From Niallia sp052318935 (GTDB lineage: Bacteria > Bacillota > Bacilli > Bacillales > Cytobacillaceae): 64,000 bases of DNA. The notes below the pieces were generated by a model. That model searched no databases. It was not told where the DNA came from and saw only the letters and a list, made by a program, of their open reading frames with translations. Positions 35,121 to 45,526 of the stretch are shown in pieces. The position numbers and the translations under genes are program-made. Location: the NCBI GenBank assembly GCA_052318935.1, contig JBQRKO010000012.1; one strand, 5' to 3'. Each line of letters opens with the position of its first letter. The stretch's first letter is position 1.

Positions 35121-35213
35121 GATAATTATCGCAGGATTACCTCTCCAGTTTGCGGAATTATCATAATTATCGCACGATTACCTCTCCGTTTCGCGGAATT
35201 ATCCATTTTTTCG
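35121..35213. repeat. Two tandem hairpin-forming repeats
   Basis: Two ~43-bp units, each ATAATTATCGCA(G/C)GATTACCTC... to ...GCGGAATTATC, lie head to tail. Each can fold by pairing GATAATT with AATTATC. They sit upstream of both the DUF1835 and HAD genes in a 468-bp intergenic stretch with no gene. Confidence 0.65.
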
Positions 35214-35460
35214 TTAACTTGATGGACATGGTGCAAGCATCACAACATTACACCCTATTCAAAAAATTTTTTCAAACTTTTTTTGACAGCGATTTCACCA
35301 TTGGTAGATAAGTGATTACGGATGTTAGTTTTCGTTACCATTTCACCCAATTTCCCTCGAATTCCTTGAACAGTTTGTTAATTAATGTTACGGTTATATT
35401 AGAGATTCACATTTACAAAAGAATTTCAAGCATAATTTTATATTTTTTTCATTCTTTTTT

Positions 35461-35480
35461 GTTATGTTACATGACATAAC
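35461..35480. promoter_or_regulatory. Palindromic operator candidate before the HAD-mtlD pair
   Basis: GTTATGT-TACATG-ACATAAC has perfect 7-bp arms and lies 34 bp before the HAD start codon. Confidence 0.5.
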
Positions 35481-35513
35481 TATATTAAATCTGAAGGGAG
35501 ATAAAATACGGTT

Positions 35514-36182
35514 ATGATAAAGGCAATTATATTTGATTTTGATGGAACTATCATTGATACGGAAACGGCATGGTATATCGCTTTTAGAGATGCTTATAAA
35601 GAACACGGTGTTGATTTAACATTAGAAAAATATTCGGAATGCCTCGGTACCAGTCTCCATTCTTTTAATCCTTACACTTATTTAAGTACTCATCATAATA
35701 TTCCGATTGATCTGGATGAATTCAGAAAAACCATCCAAAACGCTCACACTGAAATGATGGAGAAAGAATCCATTAGACCCGGTGTTCTAGATTATTTAAA
35801 AGCAGCGAAGGATGCAGGATTAAAGATTGGTCTAGCAACAAGTTCTGAAAAAGCATGGATTGACAAATTTGTGGATCTTCTTGGCATTAGAGAATATTTT
35901 GACTGCTATTGTACAGCCGACAGTGTTAAAAATGTAAAGCCAGATCCTGAGTTATATTTACAAGCATTAGAACGTTTAGGAGTTGATGCCAGCGAAGCCA
36001 TCGCTATCGAAGATTCTCCAAACGGTTCACGTGCAGCAGTGGCAGCCGGCATTCATACTATTGTCATTAAAAACACGATTACAGAGCAATTACCATTCGG
36101 TACCGGTCACCACACTATTGATTCTTTAGAAAACCATAAATTAAATGACTTGGTTGAAAACTTGCTTCAAAAAGCAAACTAA
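35514..36182 (+). CDS. HAD-like hydrolase, beta-phosphoglucomutase/YhcW type
   Basis: The 222-residue protein has the HAD motifs: I FDFDGTIIDTE (about 8-18), II LATSSEKAW, III KNVKPDPELY, IV IAIEDSPNGSRAA, with an all-alpha C1 cap (about 18-85). Relatives are sugar-phosphate phosphatases or phosphomutases. It precedes mtlD by 117 bp in the same direction. This suggests it dephosphorylates the mannitol-1-phosphate made by that enzyme, an inference rather than a family property. Confidence 0.85.
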   Translation: MIKAIIFDFDGTIIDTETAWYIAFRDAYKEHGVDLTLEKYSECLGTSLHSFNPYTYLSTHHNIPIDLDEFRKTIQNAHTEMMEKESIRPGVLDYLKAAKDAGLKIGLATSSEKAWIDKFVDLLGIREYFDCYCTADSVKNVKPDPELYLQALERLGVDASEAIAIEDSPNGSRAAVAAGIHTIVIKNTITEQLPFGTGHHTIDSLENHKLNDLVENLLQKAN

Positions 36183-36299
36183 AGATTCGTATTATTCCAA
36201 ATAGATTCTAGTCGCCTGTTCATTCTATTTAACATGGTGACTACGCATCTATTTATATATCAGAATTTTTCAAATAATCATATAAAGGAGAGAGAACTT

Positions 36300-37535
36300 A
36301 TGAATAGGTCACTTAATAAAAGTAGTGATTCAAATATAAGTGAGGTCACACGCACACGTAAACCTCATGCCGTCCATTTTGGAGCAGGTAATATTGGGAG
36401 AGGTTTTATCGGATTGCTTCTAACACAATCAGGTTATGATGTCTGCTTTGTTACACGCAACAAAAAGAAAATCTCCTTGCTCAAGCAAAGAAAACAATAC
36501 TCCGTCTATATCGCCAATCAAACGAACGATGAAATGATTGTTCAAAATGTCACTGCCATCTCTTCGCAAAATAAAGAATCCGTAGCAAAACGCATTGCAG
36601 ATACCGACCTGATTACTACTGCAGTAGGTGTATCAAATTTACCAAATATCGCAGAAAAAATCGCATTAGGAATTAAACTACGATTACAAAATAACAATAC
36701 GGAGCCCCTTCATATTATTGCCTGTGAAAATGCAATCGGTGGCAGCTCTAAGCTAAAAAAATGGGTGTATGAGCATATAGAAGAAGAATTGCATGAAAAA
36801 ATAGATCGCTATGTAGCATTTCCGGATGCGGCTGTCGATCGAATCGTTCCCGCACAGCACCACGAAGATCCACTTGAAGTAACAGTAGAGCCTTATTTCG
36901 AATGGGTAATTGACCGTTCTGCGATGCTTGGAGGACTACCAGAAATAAAAGATGTCCAATTGGTAGATTCCCTTGAAGCGTTTATTGAACGCAAACTATT
37001 CACTGTCAATACCGGTCATTGCTGCGCTGCATATTATGGTTATCTAAAAGGATACTCTACAATACAAGAAGTGATGGCTGATCCTAATTTAAAAACCGAA
37101 ATAAAAAAAGTCATGCAGGAAACGGGAGATATGTTAATTGAGAAGTATGACCTTGATGAGACAAAGCATGAGAATTATATACAGAAAATCCTTAAACGCT
37201 TCACGAACCCTAATTTGACTGATAAAATCGTTCGTGTTGGACGCTCCCCGATTCGCAAGCTTTCAATTGGCGACAGGCTAGTTCGCCCAGCCTTGCAAAC
37301 ATATGATCAAGGTAAAGACGTATCTAATCTTACGAAGGCAATGGCTGCTGCGCTTCTATTTGATTATTCCAAAGACCCAGAAGCCGTCAAATTAAAGCAA
37401 GCAATCCGAAAAAACGGAATTAATCAAGTTATCAGCAAATATTTAGGAATTCCAAAATCTCATCCTATTCATCGAAAAGTCGAAAATAAATATTATGAAT
37501 TTAAGGAAAAATACCATCTTGTAAAAGAAGCATAA
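36300..37535 (+). CDS. mtlD: Mannitol-1-phosphate 5-dehydrogenase
   Basis: The start at 36300 follows AAAGGAGAGAGAACTT (411 aa). A ~20-residue polar extension precedes the Rossmann motif AVHFGAGNIGRGFIG, making it longer than the ~380-residue norm. Family signatures IACENAIGG, DAAVDRIVP and KLFTVNTGHCCAAYYGY are clear. The enzyme interconverts fructose-6-phosphate and mannitol-1-phosphate with NAD(H). No mtlA/mtlF (PTS) or mtlR is adjacent, while a HAD phosphatase is, so a biosynthetic direction is plausible. Confidence 0.92.
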   Translation: MNRSLNKSSDSNISEVTRTRKPHAVHFGAGNIGRGFIGLLLTQSGYDVCFVTRNKKKISLLKQRKQYSVYIANQTNDEMIVQNVTAISSQNKESVAKRIADTDLITTAVGVSNLPNIAEKIALGIKLRLQNNNTEPLHIIACENAIGGSSKLKKWVYEHIEEELHEKIDRYVAFPDAAVDRIVPAQHHEDPLEVTVEPYFEWVIDRSAMLGGLPEIKDVQLVDSLEAFIERKLFTVNTGHCCAAYYGYLKGYSTIQEVMADPNLKTEIKKVMQETGDMLIEKYDLDETKHENYIQKILKRFTNPNLTDKIVRVGRSPIRKLSIGDRLVRPALQTYDQGKDVSNLTKAMAAALLFDYSKDPEAVKLKQAIRKNGINQVISKYLGIPKSHPIHRKVENKYYEFKEKYHLVKEA

Positions 37536-37591
37536 AGTGAGCTTCCTGCAAACATCCTTTTGCACCGTATACGCAATAAAAGAAAAACTGA

Positions 37592-37640
37592 GAAAGGAAC
37601 TAGCTCTCTTCCCTAAAGAGCAGGTTCCTTTTTCATTTTT
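37592..37640 (+). terminator. Terminator after mtlD
   Basis: AAAGGAAC(TA)GCTCT pairs with AGAGC(A)GGTTCCTTT, followed by TTCATTTTT. The remaining bases to 37841 show no gene. Confidence 0.7.
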
Positions 37641-37841
37641 GTCTATATGCTTCAGGAAGTATCAGACATCTTATCCATCCTAGTCGATGAAGATGCCTGG
37701 CACACTACAAATTGGATGTACACGGTAATAAAGTCAGTTTGTGGTTACTCTATAAAATTAAATTCAATCAACTGCTAAACACTTTTCTTATACTTCTTCT
37801 AAGCTTCTAAAGAAAAGTTACCAACATTCAGTAATAGAATT

Positions 37842-39416
37842 TTACGTAATAGTAGAACATGTTTCTTTGTATTTTTTTCTATATTCCAAGGGAGTTAGAC
37901 CAGTCATTTTTTTAAAAAGCCTGCTAAAATAGTTCACACCATTGAATCCTAGGCTTTCAGCGACATCATATATTCGGCCGTCCTCCTCAGTCAACAACCG
38001 TTTTGCTTCCCGTATCCGCAGCTCAATCAAATAATCGATAAAATTATAGCCTGTCTGCTGTTTAAAAAGAATACTAAAATAGTTTTTGCTGACATGCACT
38101 TTATCTGCTACATTCTGCAAGGTTAAGTTCTCCGTATAATGGGAGTCCATATATGCCAGCGCCTTTGTAATTAACTGTCCTCCGTTTCCATTATCAGGAC
38201 TCCTTAGGATAAAGGATGTCTCCATCTCCTCCAATATACGTTTAAAAAGTGATGCTATTTCATCCAATGTCTCGGCGTTCTCTAACAAATCAAACTGGTC
38301 TGGAGGTAATGGTTTTGCATCTGCCTGCAGTTCACTAATTTGGATTAGAAGATCACAAGCCTCTTTTTTTATCTGTTCTGGGTTGTTGCATAAGTTTTTC
38401 CAATGATTAATTGCATATTCCACTGCGGAGGAAACAGGATCGCCATTGCGGATAATTTCAAAAAAAGACTGCCAATCAGCATGTTCTGTTTCCATCTTTG
38501 AAGAAAAGGCTACTGCCTGATTTTCTGTCCATCCGTAAATTCCTCCAACTCCTTCAAAGAATCTTCTTTGACAAGCCATGCGGCTGTTGGCTAGCCCTTT
38601 TAAAATTCCATATCTCCCCTGCTCCATCGCATAACCTGCCGAGATCGTAATACCTAGTTCCGTTTCAACGGATCGCTTTAACCGATAAAGCTTTCTCCTC
38701 CAATTTTGTAACCTTTTTGGAAATAAAAGAAACAAGCTTCTTTCTCCTGACAGCACTGCAGCTCCATCATCCATTTTTTGATAAAACATTTCCTGAAACT
38801 CTTCCAATAATAATTGAACGTGCAGATAGCCATGCTTTTCCATTAGCACCTCGGCTCTGTCCAGCGTAATATACATGCAAACATAGTCTTGTTTCAGCCA
38901 TTTTGGCTCCCAATCCATTGACGAGGACGAGCATTGTTCTTGAACCATTATTCTTTTGATTGCTTGCTCCATATATTTCCGTTCCTTGTAGGCAGCACCT
39001 TGTTGATAATAATGAAATTCAATTTCCTTTCTACGTTCTTCCTCTAGAATAGAGATGCATCGGCGAAGAACATCAAGAAGTTCAACAGGATCTAAAGCCG
39101 ACTTCAGCAAGTAATCGACAGCCCCAAGCTTGAGGCCCTCTTTTACGTATTCAAAATCACTATAGCTGCTTAACATAACTACTTTAAGATTCGGATAATG
39201 CTCCAAAGCTTGCTTCATCAGCTCAATCCCATTCATGATGGGCATTTTAATATCTGTAATAAGAATATCGGCAGAACTGGCCTTTAATACTTTTAAAGCT
39301 TCCTCTCCGTTTGCACATAGTGATTCTACTAACATACCTTCCCTCTTCCAATCGATAAAGGCTTCAATTCCATTTCTGCTGATTGGCTCGTCATCTACAA
39401 TAACAACTCGATACAT
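37842..39416 (-). CDS. YesN-like AraC-type response regulator
   Basis: The 524-residue protein has a receiver domain (D8, D9, phospho-acceptor D55 in LITDIKMPIMNG, K104 region LLKSALDP), a central linker of ~270 residues, and a C-terminal AraC double HTH (LTLQNVADKVHVSKNYFSILFKQQTGYNF; IYDVAESLGFNGVNYFSRLFKKMTGLTPLEYRKKY). This is the standard YesN layout. It is divergent from the GH31 genes, and its natural partner is the YesM-like kinase at 46885, on the far side of them, so it probably activates the GH31 pair. Confidence 0.9.
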   Translation of the reverse strand: MYRVVIVDDEPISRNGIEAFIDWKREGMLVESLCANGEEALKVLKASSADILITDIKMPIMNGIELMKQALEHYPNLKVVMLSSYSDFEYVKEGLKLGAVDYLLKSALDPVELLDVLRRCISILEEERRKEIEFHYYQQGAAYKERKYMEQAIKRIMVQEQCSSSSMDWEPKWLKQDYVCMYITLDRAEVLMEKHGYLHVQLLLEEFQEMFYQKMDDGAAVLSGERSLFLLFPKRLQNWRRKLYRLKRSVETELGITISAGYAMEQGRYGILKGLANSRMACQRRFFEGVGGIYGWTENQAVAFSSKMETEHADWQSFFEIIRNGDPVSSAVEYAINHWKNLCNNPEQIKKEACDLLIQISELQADAKPLPPDQFDLLENAETLDEIASLFKRILEEMETSFILRSPDNGNGGQLITKALAYMDSHYTENLTLQNVADKVHVSKNYFSILFKQQTGYNFIDYLIELRIREAKRLLTEEDGRIYDVAESLGFNGVNYFSRLFKKMTGLTPLEYRKKYKETCSTIT

Positions 39417-40047
39417 GATGACATTTCCCCCAAATCTGTAAGATTCAAAATCTAAACTCTATCCAGCAATATCTTTATTAAGTTTACATAATTATTTTGA
39501 GTTATACCAAAACATTATCATCCATTTATATATTTGTAGATTCATTGTCTCATTCACTCATTAGATAACTATAATAGCTTCATGTTATGTTGCAACACCC
39601 AATATTACTGAATTGATCTTAATATAGTGATATTTACTGAAAGTGTTTAGCTGAAACACCGTGTTTTCCCATATACAAAAGCACTAAAAAATTACATATT
39701 ATCCCATGAAAAAGATAGAAAAATAAATTTTTTCAAGCAATTATTCAATATTTTCACAAGACTCATAAACTCCATAAAACCCACTATTTCTGCCATCTTC
39801 TTTCTATCCAAAACGAATGAAAAGAAAACTCTTTCTTTATTAATCGCTGCTCTAAAATCTTTTTTTGGTGCTTACTCTCCATTGTTTCAAAGGAGTTTAC
39901 TATTTAGTGTTATAAGTAGCCTTAGTTTTAAGGCGAATGAAAAAGAAAGGAGAAAATGTATAAGCGCATGAATGTATGAGGATCAATAAACATTCGAATT
40001 ACCATGGTTTGCATCATATTCTTATTTGAAACAGGAGTGAAGTCTTT
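39417..40047. promoter_or_regulatory. Divergent regulatory region between YesN-like gene and GH31 genes
   Basis: 631 bp of AT-rich DNA without a gene. It contains the dyad GTGTTT-AGCTG-AAACAC (39643-39659), a possible regulator site, and a ribosome site (ACAGGAGTGAAG) before 40048. No good cre match was found. Confidence 0.4.
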
Positions 40048-42639
40048 ATGAAGAAAAGCTTATCACTAGCAATTACAGCCACTGTTTTATTCTCTGGCAT
40101 TGCTTCTAGCACACTTTTATCTGCCAAACCGGCATCTGCGGAGCAGTTTCCTGTAGAGGCATTTAAGCCGACCCCTGATAGACCTTTAGACAAGAACAAT
40201 CTTCAAAAACCGATGACTGTACAAAGTGTAGAGAAATTAGAAAATGGAGTAAAGCTTAATTTGGGCGACCAAGAAGCATATATCCGGCTGCTTACATCGG
40301 ACATGGCAAAGGTATCCATCCTTAATAAAGGAGACAAAGAATATACCTCCGTTGGGATTGCGAAAACAGATTGGCCTGCCCCAAAATTCAACATAAAAGA
40401 AGATGACAAGAAAATCGTCATTACCACTGACAGCTTAACAGTAGACATTAAAAAAAGCGCTTTTGGAATCAAGTATTTGGATAAAGACGGAAACGTCATC
40501 AATGAAGATGGAGATCAAGGTGTAGGATATGAAAACGGGAAGCCTTATGTGTTTAAGAAAACAAATAAAAATGAAAACTTTTATGGTTTAGGAGAGAAAA
40601 CTGACGGCTTAAACAAACGTGGCAAGGAAGAAGGAATCTGGCATCAGGATCCATACCCTTATGAATCAAAATACATTTACCAATCCGTTCCGTTCTTTAT
40701 CGGCTTAAAAGACAAAAAGGCGTACGGTATTTTGTTTGATAATACATATCGTACTTATTACAATTTTGCAAAAGAAAGCGATGATTATTATTACTTCTAC
40801 GCAGATGGCGGAAAATTAACGTATTACTTCTTCAATGGACCGCAAATAAAAGATGTCTTGGACCGCTATACCGATTTGACCGGGAAAATTTCTCTCCCTC
40901 CTGAATGGTCTTTGGGCTTCCATCAATCAAGCTGGGCATATTCTCAAAATGATATGGAAGAAGTAGCGAAAGAGTACCGCGAAAAGAAAATTCCAGCAGA
41001 TGGCTTGTTCTTTGACATTGAATATATGGACGACTATAAAGCATTTACATGGGGCAAAAAAGTTCCAGACCCTGCCGGCCTAGGCAAGCAAATGGAAGAG
41101 ATGGGCTTTCATCAAGTAAATATCTTCGACCCGGCTATTAGAGCTTTGCCAGGATATAGTGTTTATGATGAAGGAACAAAAAAAGATCTTTGGGTAAAAA
41201 ATCCAGACGGCAGTTATTTTCTCGGAAAACTTTGGCCATGGAATCCATCTTCTCCACCAGATTCCGTCTACCCGAATTTCCTGAAAAAAGAAACACGTGA
41301 CTGGTGGTCAATGCAGTTTAAGCCATTTTTTGATACAGGCATAGACGGCATCTGGAACGATGTAAACGAACCGGTTAGTTTCATTGCGAAAGATCATTGG
41401 ACACTGCCTTTGGATGCTGTCCATGAAGACGACAATGGCGTTAAATATACTCATGAAGAGATTCACAATATTTACGCTCATTTAGAAGTGGAAGGATCAT
41501 ACAACTCATTCAAATACCTTAAACCAAATGTCCGTCCTTTTGTATTAACGCGTGCTGGGTACACAGGAACACAGCGCTATGCAGCAACATGGACTGGGGA
41601 TAACCACAGTACTTGGGAACACTTGAGAATGTCTATTCCAATGAATTCGAATCTAGGATTGTCAGGTCATCCGTTTGTTGGGAACGACATTGGCGGCTTT
41701 ACGAAAAATAAAGAGTTAGGTGAAATTGTTACACCAGAATTATTTGCACGTTGGGTGGAGCTTGGAGCCTTCCTGCCATTCTCTCGCGACCACTACAATA
41801 ATGATGGTGACAGCCCTTCTGTTAAGCAAAATATAAACAGACAAGAACCATGGCAATTTGGAAAAGACGTGGAAGACATCAGCCGAAAATATATTTCCTT
41901 GCGCTATGAACTGATGCCTTACTTGCAAAATGCGTTCAAACAGGCTCATGAAACAGGAAATCTAATTCAGCAGCCGCTTGTTTTCCAATTTCAGAATGAC
42001 CCGAACACCTATAACAATGAAGACCAGTTTATGTTTGGCGATTCTCTGATGATTGCACCAATTGTCCATAAAGGAGAAACATCCCGCGACGTGTACCTTC
42101 CAGCAGGCACTAAATGGGTGGACTACTGGACTGGTGAAGAGCTTGAAGGTGGACAAACCATTCATAAAGACGCCGACCTTGGAACACTGCCAATGTATAT
42201 AAAGCAAAACTCTATTATTCCGCGCCGCGAGGTTCAGCAATATGCAGGCGAGAAAAAACTGACGAACTTGATTCTCGACACCTATCTGAAGGGCGATGCT
42301 TCTTACAGCTACTATCAGGACGATGCAACGACAGAGGACTATACTCGAGGTGAATTCAATATAACCGATTTCCATATTGAAAATAAACGGAACCACATCG
42401 AATTCGAACAAAATCAAAAAGTTCAAAATTACGGATCCGATATACAATCGTATACATTGAAGCTTCATAACAGCACAGCACCAAAGAAAGTGAAAGCTGC
42501 CAGCAGAAAATATAAAAAAGCTGACAGCGTTGATGAACTGAACAAGCAGGAAAGAGCTTATTATTTTGATTCGAAAGAAAACATACTATATGTTAAAATC
42601 CCTGTCAATGAAAGGCACAAGGTGAAGATTCAAAAGTAA
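40048..42639 (+). CDS. Secreted GH31 alpha-glucosidase (first of tandem pair)
   Basis: The 863-residue precursor has a signal peptide (MKKSLSLAITATVLFSGIAS..., cleavage probably after KPASA, about residue 31). It then has the GH31 N-terminal beta-sandwich, barrel and two C-terminal beta domains. The catalytic nucleophile is D438 (GIWNDVNEP) and the acid/base D518 (TWTGDNHSTW). Family members release alpha-glucose from maltose, isomaltose or dextrin ends, or transfer it. A very similar gene follows 154 bp downstream. Both lie between the YesN-like regulator and the binding protein/kinase pair that probably senses their sugar. Confidence 0.9.
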   Translation: MKKSLSLAITATVLFSGIASSTLLSAKPASAEQFPVEAFKPTPDRPLDKNNLQKPMTVQSVEKLENGVKLNLGDQEAYIRLLTSDMAKVSILNKGDKEYTSVGIAKTDWPAPKFNIKEDDKKIVITTDSLTVDIKKSAFGIKYLDKDGNVINEDGDQGVGYENGKPYVFKKTNKNENFYGLGEKTDGLNKRGKEEGIWHQDPYPYESKYIYQSVPFFIGLKDKKAYGILFDNTYRTYYNFAKESDDYYYFYADGGKLTYYFFNGPQIKDVLDRYTDLTGKISLPPEWSLGFHQSSWAYSQNDMEEVAKEYREKKIPADGLFFDIEYMDDYKAFTWGKKVPDPAGLGKQMEEMGFHQVNIFDPAIRALPGYSVYDEGTKKDLWVKNPDGSYFLGKLWPWNPSSPPDSVYPNFLKKETRDWWSMQFKPFFDTGIDGIWNDVNEPVSFIAKDHWTLPLDAVHEDDNGVKYTHEEIHNIYAHLEVEGSYNSFKYLKPNVRPFVLTRAGYTGTQRYAATWTGDNHSTWEHLRMSIPMNSNLGLSGHPFVGNDIGGFTKNKELGEIVTPELFARWVELGAFLPFSRDHYNNDGDSPSVKQNINRQEPWQFGKDVEDISRKYISLRYELMPYLQNAFKQAHETGNLIQQPLVFQFQNDPNTYNNEDQFMFGDSLMIAPIVHKGETSRDVYLPAGTKWVDYWTGEELEGGQTIHKDADLGTLPMYIKQNSIIPRREVQQYAGEKKLTNLILDTYLKGDASYSYYQDDATTEDYTRGEFNITDFHIENKRNHIEFEQNQKVQNYGSDIQSYTLKLHNSTAPKKVKAASRKYKKADSVDELNKQERAYYFDSKENILYVKIPVNERHKVKIQK

Positions 42640-42796
42640 AGATGCAGATGTTCCTGACCTAAATGAATATCGCAGACATTCTAACGGTATGATAGTTCTG
42701 CCAAAACAGTAGAATCAGAGGTTGGAGACTTTTGTCTTCAACCCATTTTTTAAATGTACTTTAAAAAGATAATATGACATAGGAGGGGAAAACTTG

Positions 42797-45334
42797 ATGA
42801 AACGAATAAAAAAATGGCCGCCATTACTTTTGGCAGCTTCTGTACTGTTTTCAGGAAGTGCTGCTTCACAGCTCTATTTAGCAAAACCAGTCTCAGCAGA
42901 AGTTCAGCAGCCCGCCCCTGATACGCCTCTAGATAAAAATAAACTGCAGCAGCCGATGACGGTAAAAAATGTCGATAAGCTGGAAAATGGCGTAAAGCTT
43001 GACTTAGGCAATCAAGAAGCTTATATACGACTGCTTACCTCGGATATGGCCAAGGTATCTCTTTTAAACAAAGGAGACGAAGAATTTGCGTCTCCTGGCA
43101 TTGCCAAAAAAGAATGGCCTGCCCCTGCTCTCAAAATAAAGGAGGAGGATAATCGAATTCTCCTAACCACTGATAGCTTAACAGTCGACATCAAGAAAAA
43201 CCCTTTCGCAATCAAATATTTAGATAAAAAAGGAAACGTAATCAACGAAGACGATGTAAAAGGATCTGGTTATGAAAACGGGAATCCCTATGTGTTCAAA
43301 AAAACGGACAAAGCTGAAAATTTCTATGGTTTCGGCGAACAAACCGGCGGGTTGAATAAGCGCGGCTATGATATCGGCATGTGGAACACCGATGCATATT
43401 CGTATACGAAAGACACGAAATATGTGTATGCGACCATACCATTTTTTATCGGTTTAAAGGACGAGAAGGCATACGGCATTTTTTTCGATAATACGCACCG
43501 ATCCCACTTCAACATGGCAAAAGAAAGCGATGATTATTATTACTTTTATGCCGACGGCGGCAAACTTACCTATTACTTTATTAAAGGTCCGGAAATTAAA
43601 GATGTTGTAGACAGATATACTGATTTAACAGGTAAAATAAATCTGCCGCCAGAATGGTCTCTCGGGTTTCATCAAAGTAAATGGGGCTACTGGCAGGATG
43701 ACATGACAAGGGTTGCTAAAACATTTCGAGAAAAGCAAATTCCTGCAGATGCCATGTACGCGGACATCGATTATATGAATGACTATCGTGTTTTTACTTG
43801 GGGGCCAAAATATCCTAATCCCGATAAACTGAAGGAAGATATGGATAAGCTAGGCTTTAAATATGTAACGATCAATGATCCAGGTGTTAAAGTGGATGAA
43901 AGCTTTGATACGTATCAGGAAGGAACCAAGAATAATTTCTGGGTTAAAAATTCCAATGGCAGCCCCTATGTTGGCTATGTTTGGCCTGGCGAGTCTGTAT
44001 TCCCCAATTTCCTTAAAAGCAATGTTCGAGATTGGTGGGCGAAAAAGCATAAAGCTCTGTTTGACAAAGGTGTTTCTGGAATTTGGAACGATATGAACGA
44101 GCCGGCTGTATTTGGCGGTCCAGGATGGTCCATGCCGCTTGATACCTTCTATGAAGCAGATGACGGCAGCGAAAGGAAAAACTTAGAAATTCATAATATT
44201 TACGGCCACTTAGAAAACGAAGCGACGTATAATGCTTTTAAAATAAACAAACCGAATATACGCCCTTTTGTGCTCACACGCGCCGCATATGCAGGAACCC
44301 AGCGCTATGCTGCAATCTGGACAGGGGACAATACAAGCAACTGGGATCATTTACGCATGACAATCCCGATGAACTCGAATCTTGGATTATCCGGTGCAGC
44401 GTTTGTCGGCAATGATATCGGCGGATTTGCAAAACCAACATCGCAGGACATCCCGTCACCGGAACTTTTTGCTCGATGGATAGAAGTTGGCGCCTTTGTA
44501 CCGTTCTCCCGCGACCATTACAGTTGGGATAAAGAGCAAGAACCGTGGGCATTTGGCAAAGAAGTGGAAGACATCAGCCGCAAGTACATTTCCCTGCGCT
44601 ATGAACTGCTTCCTTACCTGTATAACCAATTTAAACGTACCCAGCAAAACGGACAGCCTGTACAGCAGCCGCTTGTGTACAAATTCCAGCATGACCCGAA
44701 TACGTATAACATTGATGACCAATACTTGTTCGGCGATTCATTGATGATTGCACCTGTAGTAAAACAAGGTGAAACATCCCGTTCTGTATACTTGCCATCT
44801 GGTGCAAAATGGATAGATTATTGGACTGGCGAAGAGTTTGAAGGCGGACAAACGATCCACAAGAAAGCCGATCTCGCTACTCTTCCAATCTATGTAAAGC
44901 AAGACTCCATCATTCCTAGACGCGACGTTCAGCAGCACACAGGAGAAAAGCCATTAACAAACTTGATTCTCGATACGCACCTTGACAAAGAGGCAGCACA
45001 GACCTTCTATGAGGACGATGCAAATACAGAGGATTACACAAGAGGGGAATATAATCAAACAACCTTTGTTGTAGAGCGTAAACCCAACTCTATTAGATTC
45101 AAACAAAAACAAGAGGTTAACAACTATAAAGATTCAAAATTAGAGCAGTATACGCTAAAATTAAATAAAACAGAAAAGCCATCTAGAATTCAAGCTGGCA
45201 AGCATAAATATCAAGAAGTTGGAACACTCGAAGAAACAAAAGACAAAACGAATGTCTTCTTCTATGATACAAATACAGAAATACTCTATGTAAGCATCCC
45301 ATCTGATGAAAAGAAAGAAGTAAAAATTCGTTAA
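42797..45334 (+). CDS. Secreted GH31 alpha-glucosidase (second of tandem pair)
   Basis: The 845-residue precursor starts at ATG 42797 behind AGGAGGGG (a TTG one codon earlier is possible). It has a signal peptide ending near KPVSA and the same domain plan as the upstream enzyme, with D432 (GIWNDMNEP) as nucleophile and D511 (IWTGDNTSNW) as acid/base. The pair differ mainly in loops near the active site (for example SSWAYSQNDMEEV versus SKWGYWQDDMTRV), so they may differ in linkage preference. Confidence 0.9.
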   Translation: MKRIKKWPPLLLAASVLFSGSAASQLYLAKPVSAEVQQPAPDTPLDKNKLQQPMTVKNVDKLENGVKLDLGNQEAYIRLLTSDMAKVSLLNKGDEEFASPGIAKKEWPAPALKIKEEDNRILLTTDSLTVDIKKNPFAIKYLDKKGNVINEDDVKGSGYENGNPYVFKKTDKAENFYGFGEQTGGLNKRGYDIGMWNTDAYSYTKDTKYVYATIPFFIGLKDEKAYGIFFDNTHRSHFNMAKESDDYYYFYADGGKLTYYFIKGPEIKDVVDRYTDLTGKINLPPEWSLGFHQSKWGYWQDDMTRVAKTFREKQIPADAMYADIDYMNDYRVFTWGPKYPNPDKLKEDMDKLGFKYVTINDPGVKVDESFDTYQEGTKNNFWVKNSNGSPYVGYVWPGESVFPNFLKSNVRDWWAKKHKALFDKGVSGIWNDMNEPAVFGGPGWSMPLDTFYEADDGSERKNLEIHNIYGHLENEATYNAFKINKPNIRPFVLTRAAYAGTQRYAAIWTGDNTSNWDHLRMTIPMNSNLGLSGAAFVGNDIGGFAKPTSQDIPSPELFARWIEVGAFVPFSRDHYSWDKEQEPWAFGKEVEDISRKYISLRYELLPYLYNQFKRTQQNGQPVQQPLVYKFQHDPNTYNIDDQYLFGDSLMIAPVVKQGETSRSVYLPSGAKWIDYWTGEEFEGGQTIHKKADLATLPIYVKQDSIIPRRDVQQHTGEKPLTNLILDTHLDKEAAQTFYEDDANTEDYTRGEYNQTTFVVERKPNSIRFKQKQEVNNYKDSKLEQYTLKLNKTEKPSRIQAGKHKYQEVGTLEETKDKTNVFFYDTNTEILYVSIPSDEKKEVKIR

Positions 45335-45526
45335 GACAACAAAATCAAGTACTAGAAAAGATGAAAAAACAAGTAGGAACTAGGGAACTTGAAGCAGGAC
45401 CGGACGGGTGCAGAAATCTCTGAAACGACAGTCTTTTTAGAGCAAGCTGTTAGCTGGATTTATGTTGTAGCTGTATCTTCCTGTCAGAAGATGAAATGTT
45501 TTTTCCTACAAGAATGTAGTACTAAC

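Noticed and set aside
39638..39655. Possible cre site before the GH31 genes (CTGAAAGTGTTTAGC)
   Set aside because: Central CG and outer bases do not match the consensus; kept only as an unassigned dyad.
41962..42468. 168-codon frame antisense to the first GH31 gene
   Set aside because: Shadow of a strongly supported gene; no independent motif or ribosome site.
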